Source: Kwoniella bestiolae CBS 10118 (Eukaryota; Basidiomycota; Tremellomycetes; Tremellales; Cryptococcaceae). From it: 64,000 bases of DNA. Under the pieces are notes generated by a model. It saw nothing but the letters and a program-made list of their open reading frames with translations. It had not been told where the DNA came from and ran no database searches. Of the stretch, positions 12,414 through 23,904 are shown piece after piece. The stretch's first letter is position 1. The number at the start of each line of letters is the position of its first letter. The translations under genes were made by a program, and so were the position numbers. Location: positions 744,001 to 808,000 of the forward strand of contig NC_089246.1 in NCBI RefSeq assembly GCF_000512585.2, in the 5' to 3' direction.

Positions 12414-13376
12414 TGTTGCTGATATGTGTATGTTGACTCGTAAGGTATCATTCACGATGAAATACAGTTAGTTAATCTTTTATCATGCAAGTTTCAACTT
12501 TTTAACGAAAGGTGGGGACGATATATGCGGCGAGTACCGCCAGATGGCTCAGATTATGTAATGGCTATGTGGTTAGGACCGGTGATCAGATTCAAGTTAC
12601 ATCTTGATCTCTCATGCATCGCAAGACAAGTAGTGAGGGAATAGAGTGCTGACTTATGACCATGCAGAGCAGAAATATTGCGACGTATCAACCAGTGGTG
12701 GATTCTAGTGAGCATGAAGTTGGGACATACAATTATGACGAGTGAATTCAACATACCTTAGAATGTATAATCTGAGAATGGCATTGTATATATACAGTAT
12801 GGACATGACCCAGTTCAAATCATCATTTGGGTACAAGAGGAGACCGAGCGATACGGACCGGCGAAATGGGATCAAGAGTATGAAAGGTCCTCATACATCA
12901 CATCCCATCATTTCAACACGAGTAGAATACTGCGTTTGCCCAGGATTAAGAGGTAAACGTATAATCCTCCGAGATAAGCGTCAAATGTCTCTGTTACGCT
13001 TCTCAAGACCGTCGCTATCAGCTGTCGATCCCGGCCGCCGCCAGTGCATAGCCTTCAGGCTACAAGCTATGAATGACACAAAGGTGACACAGGTACGCTT
13101 GACATGCATCGGAGTACTTAATGCTAGGGTAGTAACTTGACATGATATCATTAGGAGCCAACCTTATCGGCCGTAATCTTTAAGATTAAAAAAGCCAAGA
13201 AATCCGCATTCCGGCATTAGTCGAAAGCGGTGCGTTGGCATGAGTCAGTACCTGATATCATAAGTTATCTACAACAGACATATATAATCGACCTTGTTCA
13301 GTTTAATCCTCTATCCTACATTCTCATCCCAATACCCCATACCAATCTGTGTTCGTATAATCACCCATCCTACACA
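12414..13376. other. Divergent intergenic region, 963 bases
   Basis: Separates RRP7 (minus) from the coiled-coil gene (plus). No coding exon or RNA gene was recognised. The plus-strand frame at 12742-13140 is open but has no recognisable features. Confidence 0.45.
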
Positions 13377-14441
13377 ATGTCCGTCCAAGAACAAATCCGA
13401 TCTTCCCTCCCCCTCCAGACCTCCCTCCTCTCAACCCTGCGCGAGACGGACCACTCCATCCCAGACCACAAACAACAACTCCTCTACATCACCGACCTCT
13501 CTTCCCAACTATCCACCCTCACCACCAAGCTCAAAGCCCTAGACAAAGTACGAGAGAAAGAGAAGAAGGAACACATAAGCTACCGCGATTCGGTGTTCAA
13601 GCGGTTCGCCTACAAATCCACTGGACGCAGGGAGAAATTCGAGCAGAGGGCGGAGAAAGAGGAGAAAGATTATTTCGACAACCTCCGCGAAACGCAGCTG
13701 TTGCAGGATCAGATCAAACAACTGTCTTCCCTTCTTGACGACGCTAAATCCACCGAGACCCAATTGAAAGGATTAGTGGATCAACATAACGCCGCACAGA
13801 GAGAGCTGGATCAATTGTACGATTCAATATTCTCTGGTCAAACTCCCAAATACCCCGATGAGGATGTCCTGGAATCCCAATCCAACGACGCACTATCATC
13901 ATACCATTCTACAAGACAGGCAGTAGAGGCAGAACAGCAAGTCAAATCCCTCCTCGAACAGGCCAGTCGGGCTATGCGACTATCCCTTAATCACTTGAGC
14001 AGTGCGGAAGGCTACTCAACATGGGATATGTGGGGGGGAGGTACAATGTCAGATATGATGGAGCGGAACGAGCTTTCCTCTGCGGACCGTCAATGGGCCT
14101 CGGTCCAGATGTTAACTCAACAGGCCAAACATCTTAGTGGGTATGTGAGGGATTTGCCGGCGGTGAAGGTAGCAATGGGGAATATCATGTCGGATGTGTT
14201 CTTTGATAATATTTTTACGGATATGGCTTTCCACGAGAAGATTAAGCAGAGTCAGTATGAGATGAACGTTGCTGCTGATGTGGTGGAGAGGAATAGGCAG
14301 GAGAATGAGATTAGGTTGAATGGGTTAGGGGGCGAGTTGAGGGGGAAAGAAGACAGGTTGGAGAGGACTAGGAGGGAGTTGCAGGAGTTGAGGAGTGAGA
14401 TTTTCAGGAAGGTAGGGGAGCAGGAGGCAGGGCAGAAATAA
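13377..14441 (+). CDS. Coiled-coil protein, unknown function, 354 residues
   Basis: A single uninterrupted exon, unusual beside its intron-rich neighbours. I start at MSVQEQIRSSLPLQTSLL (13377), not at the upstream in-frame ATG at 13230, because the stretch before it reads like untranslated leader. The protein is almost wholly helical with heptad-like runs: residues 45-140 (SQLSTLTTKLKALDKVREK onward), a middle region with QQVKSLLEQASRAMRLSL, a more globular segment around YSTWDMWGGGTMSDMMERNE, and a C-terminal coiled coil ending LRSEIFRKVGEQEAGQK. SYRDSVFKRFAYKSTGRREK resembles a conserved motif in fungal uncharacterised proteins, but I cannot name the family. No membrane segment or signal peptide is visible. 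Confidence 0.75.
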   Translation: MSVQEQIRSSLPLQTSLLSTLRETDHSIPDHKQQLLYITDLSSQLSTLTTKLKALDKVREKEKKEHISYRDSVFKRFAYKSTGRREKFEQRAEKEEKDYFDNLRETQLLQDQIKQLSSLLDDAKSTETQLKGLVDQHNAAQRELDQLYDSIFSGQTPKYPDEDVLESQSNDALSSYHSTRQAVEAEQQVKSLLEQASRAMRLSLNHLSSAEGYSTWDMWGGGTMSDMMERNELSSADRQWASVQMLTQQAKHLSGYVRDLPAVKVAMGNIMSDVFFDNIFTDMAFHEKIKQSQYEMNVAADVVERNRQENEIRLNGLGGELRGKEDRLERTRRELQELRSEIFRKVGEQEAGQK

Positions 14442-14937
14442 GGGGGATATCAGGTCGTACGAACAGAGGGAATGAAGGCATCGAGAAAATTAGAATAAGG
14501 AAAGCAGTTCATATCATATTATATTTCGCAGAGCACGATAATTGAATCATATGTCCAATACCTACCTTACTTCTCAACCAGCTGGTGTCCTGCGGCCTGG
14601 CGATGGCTTAAAAGGAGACTTGACTTGTCAGCGTTTGCACATACCTGATCTGCAGCTTTGAGCTGATACAACACATGTACATTGCAATGCAGTATCGCAC
14701 GCAATATCCATCCTTAATCGCTTAGTCGCAATGAACAAGAATGATGATCATGCATTTCTTCTATTGTACATCTAGGTACCTCGTATATGTGAATGAGAAA
14801 TTTCGATGAACTTCCCTCTTATGTTTTATAACATACTTTATATATAGATCTCACCGTCATCTCCTCTGTCCCCTTCTCACTTTCCTCCAATACAAACTGC
14901 CTCCCTTCCTTCGTCATTGATCCACTTCACAGATCAC
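14442..14937. other. Convergent intergenic region
   Basis: 3' regions of the coiled-coil gene and the exchange-related gene. Nothing else recognised. Confidence 0.5.
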
Positions 14938-16649
14938 TCATCGATGCAAATTACCTCTCCACTCCGTCCCCTTCTCCCCTTCCTTCTTTTCCTTATCGCC
15001 CTTCACCCCCTCCTCCTTGTCGGACTTCTCCTTATCAGCCTTCTCCTTATCCGCCTTCCTAGCTCTATAATCAGCCTGCTCAATAGCCCTGACCACATCA
15101 ATCACCTCCAGCGCGCTCAGCTCAAATGTCTCAGCTAAGAGCGGTACCTGCGAGGGAGAGAGGAGTAAAGAGGGATGTTGGGCTTTTGATTTTATAGGTC
15201 CTGCTTTTGCTAATTTCCCTTCTTTCTTTTTCTCCTCCTTCTTCTCCGAGGACGATGGGTTGTACACCATAGATTCGGGGGTAGTCGTCCCATCAACAGC
15301 CGTTCCACTTTCTCCCTTAGCCTGTCCCGGAATACCCGCCTCATCCGCTCTACTTCCGTCCCGTACGATATTGGTAGTAGTATCCGTAGCTAGATCTTTC
15401 AGGTTCTCCCCCTCAGAGGAGGTCTGATCCGGTGCATTGTTCTCACTTCCCTCGATCCCCTTGGAGGCATAGACCTTGGTCAGGTCCTTGGACTCTTGCT
15501 CAACGATCAGACCGTTTTGTAAAAGAGTTTCGAGGTAGACGGCCCCGCGCCACGCTTTGTAGTGCGACCATGCTCTCCAGAGGACGTAGAAGAAGGGGAA
15601 ATTGGGGATGATGGGGATGATCGCGAAAGGCCATGTGACGGGGATACTGTGCAGAAGTGTTAGCGGGTTGTTGGCGAAGTGTAGGAGAATAAATGGGATA
15701 GAGGGAGATAGAGTCGTTAATCACTGCTGAGATTGGTGTGATGTCAAGAGGCACGTTGGAAGAAAGACAGAAGCGGACGGTACGTATTTAAGACGTTGAT
15801 AGTCGAGTTCATATGATAGAATACACTCACAAGATCAAAGACCTCTGCATCATCTTACGGTGGTACGGTATCCTATGTATCAGGAATCGATGCAGTTTCG
15901 GTAAGAGCGGTGGGAGGGTAGTTCCCTTGATTTCCGGACGTATGAGGGGGATCTGGTAGATGAGCAGAGGCAGAATAAAGTCAGCTCATAAATCACATAT
16001 ATTGGATCATCGACGATCCGTATATACAGTCTGATCCCTCTCTCAGTGACCAAGTCGAGACGCATCTGGTTGACACCTTCTATTGAGACTTTCCCTCTTC
16101 CCTCCAAACACACGAAACAGAGAAAAGATGAAGCAATAAACCTAAACCCACCTCAACCCTCTCCCCCACGACCTTCCCCTCCTTATCTACCTTCACCCCC
16201 TGCCCCTCCTTAATTGCCTTAAGCGACCACTCCTCAAACTCTATCCTATCCATAAGCTTCTCCCCCCTCTCATAAAACCAGAATGTCCATGAGTTCTTAG
16301 GTTTTTTGCCGAGGTTCAACCACGTCTCGCTAGCTTTATTCAGTGCTCGCGAAGTGAGGGAGGGTGGGCCCTGCGAGGGGAGTTGGGCGGGTTGGAGGGT
16401 TTGGAACAACAACAACGGAGTTTTGGCAGATTCACCTTGAGCCGTCGATGGGGTTTTAGACGGGGTTGAGCTGGTATTCGGCGGTGCGATTGGTGAGTGC
16501 GAATCGGACGTGGGCGTAAGTATGGGATTAGGAGGTGGAGATAGGGGGAGAGAGTGGGGTTTGGGAACTTTGGCTAAGGGGAGGGCGAAGATTCGGAATG
16601 GACGGGGTGGTTTGGTTGATGAGAGGGCTTTGGGTATCTGGGATGACAT
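14938..16649 (-). CDS. Mitochondrial K+/H+ exchange-related protein (Mit_KHE1 family)
   Basis: Three exons (16649-16152, 15952-15831, 15646-14938) encode 442 residues. After a Pro/Ser-rich N terminus comes the family core: ASETWLNLGKKPKNSWTFWF, then GEKLMDRIEFEEWSLKAI. After intron 1 follows IPLIRPEIKGTTLPPLLPKL, and after intron 2 IPVTWPFAIIPIIPNFPFFY with VLWRAWSHYKAWRG. The last exon ends in a Lys/Glu-rich charged tail. The order of short charged motifs and one hydrophobic Pro-rich segment matches the family that includes yeast YDL183C, placed at the mitochondrial inner membrane and linked to K+/H+ exchange. Family assignment is from memory of the motif pattern. A role in ion exchange is known only for relatives, and the protein is probably a regulator rather than the exchanger. 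Confidence 0.75.
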
Positions 16650-17258
16650 GGTGGGTTCTTATGAGTATTCGTACTGGGTGATTGTAGTTGGTCTGACTGT
16701 ATGGTGTATGGTGTATGGTGTATGGTGTATGCTGTATGCTATATTCTACAGTGAGATGTGATATATGATATATCTGATGAAACTAATATATGATGAATTG
16801 CAGATCTGCACCTCTGTCTGTTGGAGATGAAAATCATCAACACTCTCTAGTCGTTTGTTACATCCTAGATTCAGGATCGGATCCTTTCTCCGCGCGTGGT
16901 GGTGTTACCTGTACATGGTGCGTCATACATCCGGCATAACCGTGTAGGTCAGTGGTAATAACTCATAATTATCCCCGAGGTAGCAATGGACAGATGGTTC
17001 ACGAGCAGGTAGGGCATGCATACAGTGCCATCCATCTACATATGGAACAGTAGGCTCACCACCACTTGAGTCGCTGCTCGAACGACGAGAGTTGCAGATC
17101 AGATAATCGTGCATCAACATCATAATTCATAGATCTCTCATAACCATCCGCAATCCCTTCTTAACCAAATGAAGATAGAAAATACAACCAAACCGTAAAT
17201 CAAGTCCATCTTACCGGAAGAATAGAAGCACAGCGATAAACAGCCAACCTCCAATCGA
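16650..17258. other. Intergenic region with a 7-base minisatellite
   Basis: Lies between the start of the exchange-related gene and the stop of SKN7, both on the minus strand. Apart from the short repeat at 16698-16739 I see nothing. Confidence 0.5.
16698..16739. repeat. 7-base tandem repeat
   Basis: Four perfect copies of TGTATGG followed by two TGTATGC variants, just upstream of the gene starting at 16649 on the minus strand. Confidence 0.85.
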
Positions 17259-20200
17259 TCACCCTACAACACCTCTAGCCCTCTTATTCTCCCTCCCGGC
17301 ATCCGCATCACTCGCAGGGTTCATAAAACTCGAACCACTAGGAACAAACCCAATAGTAATCCCATTGATCATTCCCATCCCCATACCATTGCCCATATCC
17401 ATCCCCTGCTGAGCAGTACCGGTGTCGGTACCATCCCACTCAGTAGGAATGACAGTCCCGTCGTCATTCAGCGCTTCGATTGGTCTTTTTCGATTGTTCC
17501 CATTCCCGTTGCCACTTGGAGAAACGAATCCACTTGACATGGCAGATGAGTCACCGAATATTATACCTGTCCCGATGGATCCGTTGGAGAGACTATTGAC
17601 ATCTGGCATCATACCTGTGGCTAGGAATTGCTACGGTCAAGTCAAAAAGGTCTAATCAGCAGCTGACTTGAAGTTGAAGTAATGTCGAGATGGCGCGATA
17701 AAGGGAAGGTATGTGAATCAAAATAAAACCCCCACTCACCTGCAAAACCAGCTGATAAGTCTCATCGCTCCACCCACTCCCAGCCAGAGGGTTCCGCATC
17801 ATGACTTCCTCATCATGCTCATTCTCCCCATCTATCCCACCCTCTCCAGCACCTGAACCGGAACCATTAATCATATTGTTATTGGCCATATCACCAGCGC
17901 CACTGAGCCCCATCAATAGCCCGGCATTGCCCTGATTCTGAATAGTCGCAGCGGAGATCGCAAGAGCCTCTTGGACATGTTGGTCCGACAGGGGCGGGAC
18001 ACCCACAGAGATCGGAATGATCTTTTCGTATATCTGTGCTTGACGTAGGTGCATCAGGTGTTTATCCAGTATGAGGAATAGGCCGTGTTTGGTGAATGGT
18101 TTAGCCAGGATATCGTTCATCCCTGATCGAATGTATGAATCCACGTCCTCTATGAGTTGGGTAACAAGCGCATGTCAGCCAGTCTGTCCTTCAGTCGACA
18201 TTGTCATTTCAGGTCACGATCACTTACGAGGTTGAGCATTAGATGTCATAGAGATGATAGGTGTGTAGTTATCGAATTGCCGAATGAGCGAGGTAGCTTT
18301 ACGACTGAGTCATCAAAGCAGAGTCAGCGATCGTTCCAATACTCTCCAAAAAGACCCATCTTCAAGACATCGGGCGCATGTCGAGACCAAAAGTCTATGT
18401 CTATGTCTCAGCTCATGACAAACCACTCACCCATCCATATTCGGTCCAAAGAAAATATCCATCAAGACCAAATCGTATTTATCCTTATTCATCTTCTCCA
18501 CCGCCCCCTGAGCATTCTCCACCGTCTCAGTCACACACCCGAATTTACTCAGAAACTTGCTCGATAATTGTCTATACACTAGATCATCCTCTACAACCAA
18601 GATTTTGGGTGTAGTAGCCCAATGAGGTTTGATGGTCGATCCTCCACCATGATGATGCGTGGATTTGGGTGAAGATTTCTTGCCGAACGGTTTCGAACTT
18701 GAACTTGAGCTGGGATGACCGTTGATACCGTTCGTAGAAGGAGCGGAGATGACATTTCCATCGACAGGACCAGAGGAAGTAGCAGATACGGATACCGCAG
18801 AAGTACCTTTGATATCGCTCAGATCGGCGGTCTCGAACCCACCCGGAGGAGGAATCACCATATCTACAATTTGGGATGCTTGAGCCTGTTGGGATACTTC
18901 TGTAGTCTCCTGTTCTTGAATGGTGTCCAGGGCGTTCGAGTCTCCTGCACCCATGGAAGTGCTTGTAGTAGTCAGAGGAACAGCGTTCCCTTCCTCTGTG
19001 AATCGACCAGTGGGGTTATTGACTCCTCCACCACTCAACACATCATACATCATCCTGAGTGTCGAACCATCCGATGATTTTCGATGATACATTGGCAAAG
19101 GGGCTTGATTACCTTCCGTCAACCATGCAGGATTTTCAGCGAATATCGGTGTCATACCTAGGGGTTCGCCATTATATAAAGTTGGCATCTCGGAGGTCTG
19201 TTCGACAATCTCTTCCTTGGGGATGATTTGATCCGCTTGTATCGGTGCGGCGGTAGGTATAGCCGTAGGAGGGGGTACGATCGCTTGTTGCTGCTGTTGA
19301 GCGGTCGGAGGAGGTGCAGCAACCGGACCAGAGATGCTGCCCATTCGACTGGGAGCACCGGAAACATGCCTGAATCCTCCTGCAGACCCAGGAACAGGCC
19401 CACTGATACTTCCCCTACTACCCCTACTGGCAGTTCCATCCGTTCTAGGCGACGTCTGCGAGGTCCCGGCATTGTTATATAGAGGATTGAACGATGGTGT
19501 AGCACTCATACTGTACTGATTGGGTATTTGGGAAGGGTACGAAAGGGCTGATACAGGTGCACCGTAGGCTGTCGATGGAGCTGACCTCGGTCCTGGGGCT
19601 GCGATAGAGTCGAAGGATTTGAAAAGGTGGAGTATACGAGGCGAGTAGTTGCCCTCACTCATAGGTGATCCGGATGTTGCTGAATAAGTGACGGGATAGA
19701 TTAGCTATAAACAGTATACAGTATATAACAGCTTAATTACCTCTTTCATTAGCAGCCAGATGCCCTATGACCTCTTTCAAGACACTCATCACTCCAGATT
19801 CCCTAGCTCGAGCCTCCCTGACCTCTTCTAACGCTCTGTCAAGCTTACTCTCCAACGTCACTATTCTGTTCTCCATAACATTGATCCTACTAGCATCTTC
19901 AGCCGAAAGGCCGAATCCCTTGGGAGATGTATCATCCCCTTCGCCGGCGGTCTTACGAGGAGCTACTGCTTTCCGCTGCAAAAGGTATATCAGATATGAA
20001 ATCCATGAGTAATGAAAGAACGCTGACTGACCTTTATATTCTCCAACTCCGACTTCCCACCAGCTTGGAAATTGGGATGTTGGAATTCCCATACCTGTTC
20101 AGAAACCGTCAGCTATTGTTGAACCGCTCGTTGCGATAAGCAGCTCACATTCTCCTTTATCGTTCCCGATTCTTCATCAACATGTTTGATCTACATCAAA

Positions 20201-21193
20201 TTCATATGTCAGCCCGGATTATGGATTCATATTCTTGAAGGACGAGTGCGTACCTTTGAGAATCCATACTTGTTGAGCTGTCTAACAAAACTCGAAAAAT
20301 TGGAATGCCTGAACGTCTGTGGCCTGTTTCACCCATCGTCGGTCAGTTTGAGGACCTGGAGTAAAGCGACCATGCCATTGAAAGCTGACTCACAGGACTT
20401 TCGTCGTGAAATCGTTCATATCCCAAACCACGAAACTCATCCCGCCTCTACCCCAACCCACTGAACCTCTCTTCCCGTCCTTCCCTCTTGGCTGACCCGC
20501 AGCTTTCCCTTTTCCATACACCGCACTCTCCTCTTCCAACATCTTGTACAACTTCTTGATGAACTCCGATGGTCCTTGTTGACCCCCTCCGCCTGCTGCG
20601 TCGTTACCAGCAGATGTATTTGGTCTTTTCCCATTCTCATTAACCACAGCTACGTTCTGAGGTGGGTTGCTGCTCTTGGGTCCAGGCCCAGATACGGGTG
20701 CAGTCCGACGATCAGAAGTCGATACTAGATCTTCTAGCTTTACACCTCCCCTAGAGTTGGACGTCGGAGTAGTAATAGGTTGAACAGATGACCAAGGTAC
20801 ACCCGGTTGTTGACGAGGTGGGAGAGGTTGAGAGGGAGATGATCGTGCAGGTTGAGCATAAGCTTGGTATGGATCGACTCCCGTAGTAGGTCTGGATGGC
20901 CCGGCAGCGGCATTGTACGCTTCTATAGGTATACCCCCGGCTGAACCTGGGGGACCTGGACCTGGGATGGGACCAGCAGTGGTCCACCCGCTATTTATAG
21001 ACTGTGGATGTCGTTCAAATGGGTATATATTTGGATCGGGTGGATAGGCAGTAGGAGGCGGTGGTAGACCTTGGTGCATTACTGGTGGTAAGGGGTTGGA
21101 GGCGAGTGGTGGAGGGGGATTACCATAGTAGCCTGCGGGTGGTTGAGGTGGTAGTTGATGAGGGTAAGGTGGTCCGGACGGTATCCTCGACAT
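17259..21193 (-). CDS. SKN7: Skn7-type stress response regulator
   Basis: Nine exons (21193-20394, 20323-20254, 20190-20149, 20094-20032, 19975-19741, 19679-18431, 18304-18228, 18149-17740, 17630-17259) encode 1105 residues, long for the family because of Pro-, Gln- and Ser-rich stretches. An HSF-type DNA-binding domain (about residues 200-305) reads EFIKKLYKMLEEESAVYGKG, FVVWDMNDFTTKVLPQTFRH and SNFSSFVRQLNKYGFSKI. A coiled coil follows (INVMENRIVTLESKLDRALE). The C-terminal third holds the receiver domain: TPKILVVEDDLVYRQLSSKF, phospho-acceptor Asp in YDLVLMDIFFGPNMDG, TPIISMTSNAQ and the lysine of MNDILAKPFTKHGLF. It is the terminal regulator of a fungal His-Asp phosphorelay and acts in the nucleus in oxidative and osmotic stress. 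The loop after the phospho-acceptor is unusual (see findings). Confidence 0.93.
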
Positions 21194-22179
21194 GGTGGAT
21201 GGAAAGTTCGAACAAGGTGAAAGGGTAAGAAACTGAGGATGCGCCTGATCTCACTCGGAGGACCGCTCTAGAACTGGATGTTAGATGAGATTAGTTGATG
21301 AACTTGGAAGAAGCAGTGTTGATGCTTTTAATGAAAGTGGAGTACGTAGAGGTGGGGTTTACAAACAGGATTTACCAAGGTCAAGATACAAAGATAAAAA
21401 AATGGGTGGTTGACGTACGTCTCGGTGAAATGTGCGATGTGATATCCTTCTGTCCACCTCCTCTGGATTTAGAAGATATGATTATATCGCCACTACCTTT
21501 TCTCTCTTGTGCATGTACCGATGTCAATGATACAATGTGATACGAGATGTATGGATCTTCCGTTTTCACAAGATTTATGGTATGCTATAGTGTGAGATAT
21601 GAATAAAGGAGGTGAGATATTGGAAAGGTGAAGAAGGTTTTGAGCATCAAGGATTGGACGAGGACAATAGATGCACGATGTACCACTGTACCGCATCATC
21701 AACAACATGCATACACCATACACCGTACTGCCAATTTGATCCCGCTCTCTACTGCGATGCTAGTATGCTAAATATCCGAACCCGCACGCTAAAAGAGGGT
21801 CTCATCCATCAAATTTTCACCATCACCCATCAGCCATCAACTGGTCAGTCGAGCATATCCATACAGTGGCACAGAATACCATGAACGATCTACAAAGAGT
21901 ATGCATTCCAACGAGCAGCCTTCCCATCCTCGACAAAACAGAAGCAGAGGTACAGTCAGTACTCAGAACTCGTATAACGAAACCGATAAGCCGCCGACGT
22001 CTACGGGAATCGTGTTATGAAAGGATGACGTAACAACAGAAAAGTGGCGGAGGGAGCCGAACAAGCAACAACATGAAATACGGACCGGATTAGCAGGAAG
22101 ATAGATAGCTTGACACTCTCGAACAAACCATTGTAAGCAATATACTCGTAGTATAGAATAGTATATATAGTAATATAAT
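21194..22179. other. Divergent promoter region of SKN7 and the short-chain dehydrogenase
   Basis: 986 bases without a convincing exon. It ends in an A/T-rich TATATAGTAATATAAT stretch just before the dehydrogenase ATG, which may be its core promoter. Confidence 0.5.
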
Positions 22180-23294
22180 ATGCCAACATCATCACCAGTC
22201 ATCATACTCACCGGCGCCTCAAGGGGACTAGGTCTCGCCGTCCTTCGAATCCTATTGACAAAGCACAATGCAAGGGTCGCTACGCTCTCGAGGTCATTAT
22301 CAAGCGAATTACAAGGTGTAGCAGATGAATTTGGGAAAGATAGGGTATTACCCATCCAAGGTGATGTGGGCAAACCGGAAGATAACGTCAGAGCTGTAGA
22401 TGAGACAAGTAAGAAATGGGGTCGGATAGATGGGTTGATACTCAATGCTGGGACAATTGAGCCTAGTATGTCCCATCACCTTCTAGTTTTCTTCTTACGT
22501 ATGAATAGCCGGTGTTGATCCCCATACTCGGTACTCTAGAGAAGATCGATTCCCTCCCTACTGAAAGCCTAGTCCCATACGTTCAGACCAACCTCCTCTC
22601 CACGATATACCTCGTTCAACCTGCTTTACCGTACCTACGCAAATCCAAGGGGAAAGTGGTCTTGATTTCTTCGGGAGCAAGTACGACGGGATATCAGGCG
22701 TGGGGGTTGTACTCCATGGTCAAAGCTGGTATGAACAGTTTGGCTAGGACTTTGGCTGCTGAGGAGAAGGAGAACGGGGTAGGGGTGTATGCTATAAGGC
22801 CTGGGATGGTTAATGTGAGTACATTCGAACCTTTGCTTGGGCCAAATGCAGGATAGTAGCTAAACTATAACCCTTTCTTCTACTGTAGACCGATGTAAGC
22901 ACACTACGATAATTGAGAGGAAAATCATAAATAAGATTATTGATGATTGATATGTCTCTAGATGCAAGCCCTCCTACGAACCGACGGTCCAGCAGCGATG
23001 CACCCCGACGAGATGGTAAAGTTCCAATCAGCTTATGAGAAAGGTGAACTCCTGGCTCCAGAACAGTAAGTTCATCTCTCAGTCTAATTCTGCCGCATGC
23101 CTCGACCCCGACTTACTCAGACGGATGTACTTGGCTGCTGTTCCTCATGTCGTTGGGACTCACATGAGCTAATTGTTTCGATCTCATGTAGACCCGGAAC
23201 GGTGATAGCTGGCTTGGCGATCTCTGGGCCTCAAGAGCTCAGTGGGGAGTATATAAATTGGTCAGACGATAGATTACAGTCATTTAGACAGTAG
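22180..23294 (+). CDS. Short-chain dehydrogenase/reductase
   Basis: Five exons (22180-22465, 22540-22814, 22889-22894, 22962-23065, 23192-23294) give 257 residues. A Rossmann fold binds NAD(P): the glycine-rich motif is TGASRGLG near the N terminus, the adenine-pocket aspartate region is GDVGKP, and NAG (GLILNAGTIEP) is in place. The catalytic Ser, Tyr and Lys appear as SSGAS and YSMVKAG, followed by IRPGMVNTDMQ. The third exon is only 6 bases and encodes the Thr-Asp of the PGMVNTD motif. The junction of exons 1 and 2 is less sure: an acceptor at 22508 would break the frame, so I use the one at 22539, which has a TTGAT branch-like site upstream. The substrate is unknown; sequence and length fit a classical SDR. 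Confidence 0.82.
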
Positions 23295-23438
23295 ATCCAT
23301 AACAATGCATATCTAAGGGAGCGAAAGTTCAACTTCATCTCTGATTGTCAAGGCATCCAAGAGGTTTGTAGAGACCACCAGAATACCACGTGTCCCCCTC
23401 CGCTACTCCCACCCGCACACAATTGCAGGTCTACTAAA

Positions 23439-23904
23439 TCAGTGAGCTGTAATGGTAGAAGCATGAAAGGTGATTTTATCATTCTCAGGATGGTCCTTGA
23501 AAATATCTTGGGCCTCACCTTGCAAGTTATTGACCGTGTCATTGAACTCGAGCGAGTACATCCGTTCGTCGAGAGCGCGATTTCCATGAGACTATCGAGC
23601 TGGGTCAACCACGGGGCTAAATGCTGCAGAATAGGGCAGAACTCACAGGACAAGTGAATCCGCAAAAACACCAGTCTTTCAAACTCTCCTCAAATTGGGT
23701 GACTTCCAAGCAAGAACAGTGATGGTATTTGAGAGTCACCGTGTTGTTCTCCTCTATCGAAATTACATCGACAATCTTTCGCACTGATTCCAAGTTGGAA
23801 GCCTTTTTGCGATTAATTGAGGAGGTGCTGAAGCAAGATCTCCGGGCATCACCTAGGCCCATTCGGCTCTTGCAGTTCGAACATCGCTTTATCATTGAGG
23901 CCAT
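23439..23904 (-). CDS. Array gene S3: small two-exon Cys-Pro junction family, short type
   Basis: Exons 23904-23647 and 23591-23439 join to 136 residues across a 55-base intron. The first exon starts MASMIKRCSNCKSRMGLGD, has a CxxC pair, and ends WCFCGFTCP with the intron in phase 0 directly after Cys-Pro. The second exon reads SHGNRALDERMYSLEFND and ends HASTITAH. The intron acceptor was chosen as GATAG at 23592 because it opens a frame with the same Asp-Glu-x-x-Tyr plus helix pattern as the other array genes. No signal peptide or membrane segment is seen. I do not recognise the family outside this window. It is the last member in the direction of transcription and lies convergent to the dehydrogenase. 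Confidence 0.6.
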
